From Marinobacter sp. NP-4(2019) (GTDB taxonomy: Bacteria > Pseudomonadota > Gammaproteobacteria > Pseudomonadales > Oleiphilaceae), in the NCBI RefSeq assembly GCF_003994855.1, contig NZ_CP034142.1, forward strand, positions 2,852,001-2,916,000: a stretch of 64,000 bases of DNA, in the 5' to 3' direction. Positions 1 to 6,917 of this stretch are shown one piece after another. The position numbers were made by a program, and so were the translations under genes. The notes under the pieces were generated by a model. That model searched no databases and had not been told where the DNA came from. It saw only the letters and a program-made list of their open reading frames with translations. How positions within the stretch are numbered: the stretch's first letter is position 1; each line of letters starts with the position of its first letter.

Positions 1-1068
1 GTGCGCCAGCGCGACGATGCCATGGTCAAGGAAGCCATCCTGCGGGAAATCCTGCGGGGTGGTCAGGTGTACTTTCTCCATAACGATGTGGCCACCATCC
101 AGAAAACCGCCGAAGACTTGAGAACACTGATTCCGGAAGCGCGGGTGGGCGTGGCCCATGGCCAGATGCGGGAACGGGAACTGGAACAGATCATGTCGGA
201 TTTCTACCACAAGCGTTTCAACGTGCTGGTGTGTACCACCATCGTGGAAACCGGCATCGACATCCCCAGCGCCAACACCATCATCATCGAACGAGCGGAC
301 AAGTTCGGTCTGGCCCAGTTGCACCAGTTGCGGGGCCGGGTCGGCCGGTCACATCACCAGGCCTACGCCTACCTGCTGACACCACCCCCCCGATCGATCA
401 CCACCGACGCGAAAAAGCGCCTGGAAGCGATATCCGAGGCCCAGGATCTGGGTGCCGGGTTCATGCTGGCCACCCACGACCTGGAAATCCGGGGTGCCGG
501 CGAGCTGTTGGGCGAGGAACAAAGTGGCCAGATCGAAACCATCGGCTTCAGTCTGTACATGCAACTGCTGGATGAGGCAGTGACGGCCATCCGCGAAGGA
601 CGCACCCCCAACGCCGAACTCCCCATGAGCCACGGCACCGAGATGAATCTGCGCATTCCCGCGCTGATCCCGGATGATTACCTGCCGGATGTGCACAACC
701 GTCTGATGCTGTACAAGCGAATTGCCAGTGTCAGCAAAAAAGACGAATTAAAAGAACTTCAGGTTGAGATGATTGATCGCTTCGGATTATTACCGGATCC
801 GGCCAGAAACCTGATTCGTCAGACCGAGCTGAGGCTCAAGGCTGAAGCCCTCGGTATCGTGAAAATCGATGCTGGCAAGGAATGGGCCCGGCTGGAATTC
901 GGTGCCTCGACACCGGTTGATCCTCTCGTACTGGTTAAGAAAGTGCAATCCGCTCCGGACCAGTACCGGCTCGAAGGGGCCAACAGTTTCCGGTTCCGGC
1001 TGAAGGATGACTCAACCAGTGGTAAACTCGACGGCATTTCCGACATGCTCGGGCAGTTGGCCTCCTGA
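1..1068 (+). CDS. mfd: Transcription-repair coupling factor Mfd, C-terminal part (5' end outside window)
   Basis: Mfd is the ATP-driven DNA translocase that removes RNA polymerase stalled at lesions and recruits UvrA. Only the last 355 or so residues are present; the frame is open to the first base, so the GTG at position 1 is not a start. Visible are the end of the second RecA-like helicase lobe, with motif V (VETGIDIPSANT) and motif VI (QLRGRVGRS), followed by the conserved ATHDLEIRGAGELLGEEQSG stretch and the C-terminal TRCF/D7 domain. The TGA at 1066-1068 lies 53 bases before csiV on the same strand, the order found in Pseudomonas. Identification is secure; the N-terminal UvrB-like and RNA polymerase-binding domains lie to the left. 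Confidence 0.97.
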   Translation: MRQRDDAMVKEAILREILRGGQVYFLHNDVATIQKTAEDLRTLIPEARVGVAHGQMRERELEQIMSDFYHKRFNVLVCTTIVETGIDIPSANTIIIERADKFGLAQLHQLRGRVGRSHHQAYAYLLTPPPRSITTDAKKRLEAISEAQDLGAGFMLATHDLEIRGAGELLGEEQSGQIETIGFSLYMQLLDEAVTAIREGRTPNAELPMSHGTEMNLRIPALIPDDYLPDVHNRLMLYKRIASVSKKDELKELQVEMIDRFGLLPDPARNLIRQTELRLKAEALGIVKIDAGKEWARLEFGASTPVDPLVLVKKVQSAPDQYRLEGANSFRFRLKDDSTSGKLDGISDMLGQLAS

Positions 1069-1121
1069 AACACAGGCACTGCCCGCCATACGACAGCCAT
1101 TGATATTGTGGAGTACAGCCC

Positions 1122-1817
1122 TTGCGAACGCCCGGTTATGCCCTGCCCGGAAAGGCATTGATCACCTTCACCGCAGCCCTGCTGGCGATGGCCCCACTGT
1201 TTGCCAGCGCCCAGGAGAGTGGTGACAACCTCTACCGGGCCGAAATTGTCATCATTGAACGCCTCGTTGATCCCCAGAACGTTGAGGAACACATGGCCAG
1301 CCGGATGCCTGAGCCCGTCGACAATCTGGCCAAACAGATGAAGGTGTTTCGCGGGGATGGCAGCCTGGCGACCTCTCTCAGGCTGGCGCCAGAGACTGAC
1401 CTGAGGTTACGTTCTGTGGCGCAACGCCTTGAAAACAGCGGGCGTTACCGCGTGCTGATGACTGCCGGCTGGTACCAGTCGTTCCCACCGAACTTCGAAG
1501 GTGAGCCAATGCAGGTTGCTGTCGGGGACTGGCTGGCAGACGCCGGCCACCGTGAGGTCGAGGGCCACATCACGATCGACCGCAAGCGCTACCTCCACGT
1601 GGGCGTACACCTCAACCACTGGAGTCCGGGCGGCTCACCCGCTTACCCTGTCCAGGGCGACGCCACGGGCAACGAGTTGCAACCTGCCAGCACAAACGCC
1701 AGGGCCGAACTTGTTACCTGGATTCGGGAAACCCGGCGGATGCGCAGTGAGGAAGTCCACTATCTCGACTCCCCCACCATCGGCGTGCTTGTGTTCTTCA
1801 GGCCGGTAGAGGGCTAA
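1122..1817 (+). CDS. csiV: Peptidoglycan-binding protein CsiV family
   Basis: The 231-residue protein has a basic N-terminus, a hydrophobic stretch (about residues 12-28) and a likely signal peptidase site after ASA-30, so it should be periplasmic. The mature part (RAEIVIIERL, then a region with RYRVLMTAGWYQSF near residue 110) resembles the CsiV family, described as peptidoglycan-binding and often encoded just after mfd. The start is TTG at 1122: no ATG is in frame nearby and a GGAG lies about 10 bases upstream. It follows mfd by 53 bases and its stop overlaps the stop of convergent mtnP by 4 bases. Identification rests on position and overall character, so family membership is likely but not certain. 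Confidence 0.75.
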   Translation: MRTPGYALPGKALITFTAALLAMAPLFASAQESGDNLYRAEIVIIERLVDPQNVEEHMASRMPEPVDNLAKQMKVFRGDGSLATSLRLAPETDLRLRSVAQRLENSGRYRVLMTAGWYQSFPPNFEGEPMQVAVGDWLADAGHREVEGHITIDRKRYLHVGVHLNHWSPGGSPAYPVQGDATGNELQPASTNARAELVTWIRETRRMRSEEVHYLDSPTIGVLVFFRPVEG

Positions 1818-2581
1818 AGCGCCCCCAGCCCGTCCATGGATTCCTCGAGAATCCGCTTCACTCCGGACATGCCCTGCGCAATGGCGGCCTCAATCTCTTC
1901 CATCGTGATGATGTGATCGGATTTCCCGGCCGCCCAGTTAACCACCAGCCCCAGGCACACGTAGTTCAGCTTGAGTTCTGCTGCCAGGGCGGCTTCCGGC
2001 ATGCCCGTCATGCCCACCAGATCACAGCCATCCCGCTCCAGGCGGACAATCTCCGCAGCCGTTTCCAGACGGGGGCCCTGGGTTGCCCCATAGACGCCGA
2101 AATCCGAGAAAGGCAGGCCCAGCGAATTCGCTGCCTCAATCATCACGGCTCTGGCTTTTTCCGCATAAGGGTAGGTGAAATCTATGTGGGTCACTTCTTC
2201 AAGGTCGCCCTCAAAAAACGTGCTTCCCCGCCCCCAGGTATAATCAATAACCTGATCGGGGATGACGATATGGGCAGGTCCCATGGCCTCATGGATACCG
2301 CCTACAGCGTTGACGCCAACCACGGTTTTAACGCCGGCCTGATGCAGGGCCCAGAGATTCGCCCGGTAATTAACCTGATGGGGCGGAATACGGTGGGGAT
2401 TACCGTGACGGGACAGGAAGATTACCGGCTGATTGCCCAGGCGCCCTTCTACCAGCTCCGCAGAGGGAGCCCCCCATGGCGTATCCATTTCACGTTTTCC
2501 GGCAATTTCAAGGCCTGACAGAGTTGTCAGCCCGGTCCCACCAATGATGCCAACCGGTGCCATTGTATTTGTCTGATTCAT
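1814..2581 (-). CDS. mtnP: S-methyl-5'-thioinosine phosphorylase (MTAP/PNP family)
   Basis: A 255-residue purine nucleoside phosphorylase-family enzyme that splits methylthio-nucleosides with phosphate in the recycling of methylthioadenosine. The phosphate-binding GGTG (14-17) and SRHG (57-60), the HRIPPHQVNYRAN stretch, and the substrate-binding GMTGMPEAALAAE (190-202) are all present. Asn215 (VVNWAAG) stands where MTA phosphorylases have Asp; Asn favours 6-oxopurines, and the Pseudomonas homologue in this gene neighbourhood (PA3004) uses methylthioinosine. The inosine preference is therefore inferred, not proven. The ATG overlaps the TGA of the upstream mechanosensitive channel gene (ATGA), so the two are probably co-translated. 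The 3' end collides with csiV, with no visible terminator. Confidence 0.9.
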   Translation of the reverse strand: MNQTNTMAPVGIIGGTGLTTLSGLEIAGKREMDTPWGAPSAELVEGRLGNQPVIFLSRHGNPHRIPPHQVNYRANLWALHQAGVKTVVGVNAVGGIHEAMGPAHIVIPDQVIDYTWGRGSTFFEGDLEEVTHIDFTYPYAEKARAVMIEAANSLGLPFSDFGVYGATQGPRLETAAEIVRLERDGCDLVGMTGMPEAALAAELKLNYVCLGLVVNWAAGKSDHIITMEEIEAAIAQGMSGVKRILEESMDGLGAL

Positions 2582-3825
2582 GACGATCCTTCCCCTCCGC
2601 CGGTCGCCTCCGCAGACGAACCTGAATGAGTGCGCTGGGCCGGGCGCGACTTGTCGGAACCCTGATCCTCATTCTCGATGGGACCGAGCTCCTCATCATC
2701 CGGACCTTTCGCGTTCGCACTTTCCAGCCGCAGGCTATCGGCCACGTGCAAGGTGCGCGTCGGGAACGCGACCTCGGCACCGTGACTCTCGATGATTTGA
2801 CTGATCTTCAGCAATACATCCTGTTTCACCTCATGGAACTTCACCCACTCGGTGGTTTTGGTGAAGGTGTAAACCATGATATCGAGGGAGGATGAATTGA
2901 ACGCCAGGAAATTCACGATCAGGGTTTCATTGCTCGCAATTTCATCGTGATTTTCCAGCATGGTGCGGATCTCAGAGACAATCACCGCCATCTCACGAAC
3001 ATCTGCGTAACGGATCCCGATGGTTTCCGAGATTCGGCGATGGCTCATGCGGGAGGGGTTTTCCACCGCAATCGTGGTGAAGGCTGCGTTCGGCACATAC
3101 AGAGGGCGTTTATCGAATGTCCGGACGGTGGTCAACCTCCAACCGATGTGCTCTACCGTACCCTCAATGTTGCGATCCGGCGAACGTACCCAGTCGCCAA
3201 CCTTGAACGGCCTGTCCAGATGAATGATCACGCCACCAAAGAAGTTGGCCAGCAGGTCTTTGGCGGCGAAGCCGACGGCAATGCCACCCACACCACCGAA
3301 CGCCAGCACACCGGAAAGACTGTAGCCCAGGGACTGCATGACAATCAGGACCGCTGTAATGATCACCACCGCACGGGCCAGCTTGCTGATGGCGTTGACC
3401 GTGGTGTAATCCATCGGTTTCTTCATTTTCATTGGGGAGGTAAGAATGCTCTCACCTTCCTTCACGAAACGAAGAATGGCCCAAACCAGCACCCAGACAA
3501 AACCGATCCTGAGCAGGTGTTCGTTGGCCGAGAAAATCTCGGCTTCGGAGTAGCGGTAGGCAACTTCCGCAGCCCAGTAGACACCCTGAATCCAGACAAA
3601 GGCCACCACCGGCTTACGGGCCGCATGGAGAAAAGCGTCGTCCCACAGGTTCCTGGTTTTACTGAAACGCCTTTCCAGTGCGGCCACAACATGGCTGGCA
3701 ACATAGGCCACGGCAGCGGTTCCGAACACCAGAGCGAAAACAACGATACCGACCCGCCAGCCTTCGGAAAGCAACTCCCAATTCTCAATCCAACCATCAA
3801 TGGTGGTATGCAGCTCCCTGATCAT
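2578..3825 (-). CDS. MscS-family mechanosensitive ion channel
   Basis: An inner-membrane channel that releases solutes under hypo-osmotic stress. The 415 residues show three hydrophobic segments; the third carries the Gly/Ala-rich pore helix (GVLAFGGVGGIAVGFAAKDL) followed by the conserved beta domain start (FFGGVIIHLDRPFKVGDWV), the MscS signature. The C-terminal tail after the cytoplasmic vestibule is charged and probably disordered. I chose the ATG at 3825: GAGG lies 7 bases upstream, whereas the TTG four codons earlier (3837) has no such signal. It is translationally coupled to mtnP downstream by a 4-base overlap, an unusual partnership. Which MscS subclass it belongs to cannot be settled by eye. 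Confidence 0.9.
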   Translation of the reverse strand: MIRELHTTIDGWIENWELLSEGWRVGIVVFALVFGTAAVAYVASHVVAALERRFSKTRNLWDDAFLHAARKPVVAFVWIQGVYWAAEVAYRYSEAEIFSANEHLLRIGFVWVLVWAILRFVKEGESILTSPMKMKKPMDYTTVNAISKLARAVVIITAVLIVMQSLGYSLSGVLAFGGVGGIAVGFAAKDLLANFFGGVIIHLDRPFKVGDWVRSPDRNIEGTVEHIGWRLTTVRTFDKRPLYVPNAAFTTIAVENPSRMSHRRISETIGIRYADVREMAVIVSEIRTMLENHDEIASNETLIVNFLAFNSSSLDIMVYTFTKTTEWVKFHEVKQDVLLKISQIIESHGAEVAFPTRTLHVADSLRLESANAKGPDDEELGPIENEDQGSDKSRPAQRTHSGSSAEATGGGEGSS

Positions 3826-3881
3826 GGACGTCCTCAATCGTAAAAAATCAATGCCAGCAGCGCCGCAACCAGGCGCGACGT

Positions 3882-4388
3882 TCAGGATTCTTCGACAATA
3901 ACGGCTGTTCCCGGGGTAACCAGATCATACAGTCTGATCACATCGGCATTACGCATACGGATACAGCCATGGGATCTGGGCTCCCCCATGGGCTCGGTGT
4001 CCGGTGTGCCGTGAATGTATATGAAGCGTCGAAAACTATCGACCCCCGGGCCACGGTTTATACCCGATTCACAACCACACAACCAGAGTATTCTGGAGAG
4101 AATCCAGTCCCGCTCAGGATAGCGGGCCGCGAGTTCCGGGGTGTAGACTTCACCGGTTGGTCGTCGGGCGACGAACACGGTACCTTCCGGTTGCCCCTTG
4201 CCCACCATGGCGCGAACATAATGCCTGCCCCGCGGTGTGCAGCCGCTGCCATTTTGCTCTCCGGGACCGTTCAGGGCGGTAGATACCGGGGATCGAAACA
4301 GGGGGGCCCCGTCAGCAGCCACCAGTGTCAGTGACTGGGAACCGATACTGATATGGAGGTGGGGGAATGTCCCCTCTGGCGAGTTCAT
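3882..4388 (-). CDS. L,D-transpeptidase (YkuD domain) without visible signal peptide
   Basis: The 168-residue protein is almost entirely one YkuD catalytic domain. The hallmark His126 (YIHGTPD) and the S139-H-G-C142-I-R-M signature with the nucleophilic cysteine are present. Such enzymes form 3-3 cross-links in peptidoglycan or attach lipoproteins to it. The N-terminus (MNSPEGTFPHLHISIG) has neither a signal peptide nor a membrane helix, and no LysM domain is present, although the substrate is periplasmic; relatives without a recognisable export signal exist in Pseudomonas-type genomes. It lies between mscS and psrA on the same strand, with a 57-base gap before it. The family call is firm; cellular location and substrate are open. 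Confidence 0.88.
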   Translation of the reverse strand: MNSPEGTFPHLHISIGSQSLTLVAADGAPLFRSPVSTALNGPGEQNGSGCTPRGRHYVRAMVGKGQPEGTVFVARRPTGEVYTPELAARYPERDWILSRILWLCGCESGINRGPGVDSFRRFIYIHGTPDTEPMGEPRSHGCIRMRNADVIRLYDLVTPGTAVIVEES

Positions 4389-4445
4389 ACAGTTAAGCTC
4401 CCGACTGACAATGCCAGTGCGGAAGCCTAACCGAGAGGGGACAGC

Positions 4446-5120
4446 TCAGGCAACCGGTGCCTGACCCGATGAAGGCACCAGCATGGTATCCTCCGCCTGC
4501 ATGCCAGCCGCTAGGAATGGCACCAGTCGCGCGGCAATTTCCTGCACTGAGGTTTCCACGCCCAGTTTGTTTTCCAGGATATCCCGTAACGCGTCGCTGC
4601 TGGACATGGTGAATGCGGTGGCCCCGAGCATGAACTGGATCCGCCAGTAACGGTCCACCGCCGACAATTGCGGTGTGGCCTCCTTCAACAGCCTCATAAA
4701 TCGGCTGAAAGGCTCACTATACTCCTGCTCCAGGAACTTGCGCAGATGCCCCTGAGACTGGGTGTAGGCGAGACCGAGCAATCGCATGAAGATGGAAATA
4801 CCTTTGTCGGTGCGCTGAGGCATGCGCACCGCACTTTCCGTCAACGCCCACAGGGTCTGATTCAGAGTCGGCGGCTTCCCGTCACAGCGCTCCTCCAGCT
4901 CGTCAAACGCGGTTTCCAGGGTGGCGGAAAACGGGGTCAGGAACCGGGCAAACACTGCGTGGATCAAAGCGTTCTTTGAGCCGAAATGATAATTGACAGC
5001 GGCAAGATTTACTTTAGCCTTACTGGTAATCATCCGCAGCGAAGTTTCGGAGAACCCCCGGTCCGCAAACAGTTCCTCAGCTGCATCCAGGATGCGGTCA
5101 ACGGTATCAGACTGAGCCAT
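4446..5120 (-). CDS. psrA: TetR-family fatty-acid-responsive regulator PsrA
   Basis: The 224-residue protein has an N-terminal TetR helix-turn-helix (about residues 26-46, ending in AAVNYHFGSKNALI) and a helical ligand domain. The start of the protein (MAQSDTVDRILDAAEELFADRGFSETSLRMITSKA) is close to Pseudomonas PsrA as I know it, and mfd-csiV-mtnP nearby fits the PA3002-PA3007 region. PsrA senses long-chain fatty acids, represses its own gene and beta-oxidation genes and, in Pseudomonas, activates rpoS. Two perfect PsrA boxes sit in its promoter here, which supports both the name and autoregulation. Unlike Pseudomonas, nagZ and lexA are not adjacent. Confidence 0.9.
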   Translation of the reverse strand: MAQSDTVDRILDAAEELFADRGFSETSLRMITSKAKVNLAAVNYHFGSKNALIHAVFARFLTPFSATLETAFDELEERCDGKPPTLNQTLWALTESAVRMPQRTDKGISIFMRLLGLAYTQSQGHLRKFLEQEYSEPFSRFMRLLKEATPQLSAVDRYWRIQFMLGATAFTMSSSDALRDILENKLGVETSVQEIAARLVPFLAAGMQAEDTMLVPSSGQAPVA

Positions 5121-5140
5121 ATTTTTATCAGTGCCTCTAG

Positions 5141-5167
5141 CAAACGTCTGTTTGAAACATACGTTTG
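5141..5167. promoter_or_regulatory. Two tandem PsrA operator boxes upstream of psrA
   Basis: CAAAC-GTCT-GTTTG (5141-5154) and GAAAC-ATAC-GTTTG (5154-5167) each match the published PsrA consensus (G/C)AAAC(N2-4)GTTT(G/C) exactly, with N4. They share the base at 5154, so their centres are 13 bp apart. Together they cover the -10 element and the start region of the predicted psrA promoter, the geometry expected for autorepression. Confidence 0.82.
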
Positions 5168-5184
5168 AGACACTATCATGTCAA
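5156..5184 (-). promoter_or_regulatory. Sigma-70 promoter of psrA
   Basis: On the minus strand TTGACA (5179-5184) is followed after exactly 17 bp by TATGTT (5156-5161), with the psrA ATG 36 bases further on. The perfect -35 overlaps the TGA stop of the upstream gene (5181-5183), so psrA can be transcribed on its own as well as by read-through. Confidence 0.7.
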
Positions 5185-6113
5185 GCTCTCTGCCCGGGAG
5201 AAGCCGCCACGGAGGCCCAACCCCGATCAATGGCCTGCTGATTACCCTCGAAAAATGCTTTTTGAACCCGATCGTACGCTTTTTCCGCCTCCAGCAGATA
5301 GATCAGATACAAGCGAACGTATTCACGGCGTGTCATATTCCGGGCCAGAGTCCGGTGCTCCGACAAGGCCAGCAGTTCACTAAAACGCGAGGCACGCAAG
5401 GCCGGATTGAATTCCGCCATACGGGCACACTGCCATACCAGACCTTCTTTACCTTCCAGGTGTTCAATATGTTTACGGGCATCCCGAAGCAACCGCTGCC
5501 GCGTGACAATAAGATCAAGATAGGAAGGGCGGGACGTATAGATGCGGCGAATGGCAGGCACCCCCAGCATCAGAATGATCACAAATGCACCGAAGCCGCC
5601 ACCGGCAACCCAGGCGGGGATAAAGCCCGTGAGACCGCTGAGAAAAACCAGCGCGGCTACCAGGGCACTGAATAACCACAGGTCCCGACTGCGCCTGGCC
5701 GTGGCAAGGGAGTAATTATCCGGCCAGCGCGACATTGCCAGGATATCAAAGTCCATTAACAGAACACGGTCGCACTGCTTCAACATCAACCGCAACTTAC
5801 GCTGAAGGGACTCTGCCATCGCCTGCTCAATAGCCGCTGGACTCTCTGCCTCCCGGCTGCCATTGTCGGGGCTATCTTCCACCGGAGGCTCCTCGGCGCT
5901 GGCTACCCGGCTGTCCATTTCGGGCGTGGGCCCGCTTTCACTGTCGGCTTCGGAGGCCTTCTTTCCGACACTGCCGGAGGCCCCTGTCGACCGGGAGGGA
6001 ACACTTGAGGATCCGGCCGCAGGGACAGGGTCCGCCGCGCGCCCTTGCCGCAGAACAGGCTCACCCGGAGCCAGCTTCCCTTCTGCCTGCGTTGTTTGTC
6101 TGTTGTCAGCCAT
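5181..6113 (-). CDS. Unrecognised membrane protein with disordered N-terminus and two TM helices
   Basis: The 310 residues fall into three parts. Residues 1-95 are rich in Pro, Ser, Glu and Ala and look disordered. Residues about 96-140 are amphipathic and precede two hydrophobic helices (about 145-165 and 167-187) separated by a short Pro/Gly turn. The C-terminal half (190-310) is soluble, charged and probably helical, with many Arg/Glu/Leu. I do not recognise a family. The two ends are probably on the cytoplasmic side, joined by a helical hairpin. It is transcribed toward psrA and its stop codon lies within the psrA -35 element. No strong Shine-Dalgarno precedes the ATG (GAGAG only). Confidence 0.7.
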   Translation of the reverse strand: MADNRQTTQAEGKLAPGEPVLRQGRAADPVPAAGSSSVPSRSTGASGSVGKKASEADSESGPTPEMDSRVASAEEPPVEDSPDNGSREAESPAAIEQAMAESLQRKLRLMLKQCDRVLLMDFDILAMSRWPDNYSLATARRSRDLWLFSALVAALVFLSGLTGFIPAWVAGGGFGAFVIILMLGVPAIRRIYTSRPSYLDLIVTRQRLLRDARKHIEHLEGKEGLVWQCARMAEFNPALRASRFSELLALSEHRTLARNMTRREYVRLYLIYLLEAEKAYDRVQKAFFEGNQQAIDRGWASVAASPGQRA

Positions 6114-6215
6114 GAGCTCTCTACCAAAGATACCGTGAGCCGGCAGCCCGCCAGGCAGGCCACGTAGGATAATCCTTTACTTGTGTATCGACTGTTTGCC
6201 GGGAACTTTAACCCC

Positions 6216-6244
6216 TTGGCATCATGAGATCAGGTCGCTATGCT
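6216..6244 (+). promoter_or_regulatory. Sigma-70 promoter of riboflavin synthase gene
   Basis: TTGGCA (6216-6221), a 17-bp spacer and TATGCT (6239-6244) form a good sigma-70 match, 52 bases before the ATG of ribE. Confidence 0.6.
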
Positions 6245-6257
6245 TTGGCGGTATTTC

Positions 6258-6277
6258 GTCGGCCAGGATTGGCCGAC
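6258..6277 (+). other. Perfect hairpin in the ribE leader
   Basis: GTCGGCCA (6258-6265) and TGGCCGAC (6270-6277) form an 8-bp stem with a four-base loop just after the promoter. No T-run follows, so it is not a plain terminator. The FMN riboswitch core motifs are absent. It may affect mRNA stability or be a protein-binding site. Confidence 0.5.
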
Positions 6278-6296
6278 CCCACTATGAGGGTAGTCC

Positions 6297-6917
6297 ATGT
6301 TCACAGGCATTGTTCAAGGCGTTGCCACCATTCAGGAAGTGTCCACGGCTCCTGGCCTGAATACCTACGCCATCCAGCTCCCGGCAGACCGGACCGAAGG
6401 CGTCGCCATCGGTGCTTCCGTCTCAATTAACGGAGCCTGTCTCACCGTCACCCGCCAAGAGGGTGACTGCCTGTATTTCGATGCCATGCAGGAAACCCTG
6501 AAATTGACCACACTAGGGAAGCTGAACCAGGGCGACCGGGTGAACTTTGAACGGGCAGCACGCATCGGCGATGAAATCGGCGGCCACCTGCTTTCAGGAC
6601 ATGTCCATACCACCGCGACCGTGACCTCCATTAAGCGGCCTGAGAACAACGTCACTATTGAGTTTGAAGTGCCGGAGGCGTGGGCAAAGTACATTTTTCC
6701 CAAGGGTTATATCGCCATCAACGGCGCCAGCCTGACCATTGGCGAGGTGACCGGCAACCGTTTTAACGTCCACCTGATACCGGAAACCCTCAGAGCCACC
6801 ACCTTTGGTGAGATCCGGGAAGGCGATGTGGTCAATATTGAAATCGATAGCCAGACCCAAACCATTGTGGATACCCTCGGCAGGCTGGGTTATGACCGCC
6901 CTGCCCCAAGGGGCTGA
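6297..6917 (+). CDS. ribE: Riboflavin synthase, alpha subunit
   Basis: The enzyme dismutates two molecules of 6,7-dimethyl-8-ribityllumazine into riboflavin and a pyrimidine. The 206 residues show the internal duplication of the family: an N-terminal barrel starting MFTGIVQG, then SINGACLTV, and a second barrel beginning near GHLLSGHVHTTA with the matching AINGASLTIGEV. The length is close to the E. coli enzyme (213), which also begins MFTGIVQG (called RibC or RibE there). It stands alone, away from other rib genes, behind its own promoter. Its last 28 bases overlap the 3' end of convergent rlmG, so the two messages are complementary at their ends. Because many genomes have two riboflavin synthase-like genes, whether this is the only copy cannot be seen. 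Confidence 0.92.
   Translation: MFTGIVQGVATIQEVSTAPGLNTYAIQLPADRTEGVAIGASVSINGACLTVTRQEGDCLYFDAMQETLKLTTLGKLNQGDRVNFERAARIGDEIGGHLLSGHVHTTATVTSIKRPENNVTIEFEVPEAWAKYIFPKGYIAINGASLTIGEVTGNRFNVHLIPETLRATTFGEIREGDVVNIEIDSQTQTIVDTLGRLGYDRPAPRG

Noticed and set aside
6114..6296. FMN riboswitch upstream of ribE
   Set aside because: The conserved RFN core segments are missing; only a short hairpin is present.
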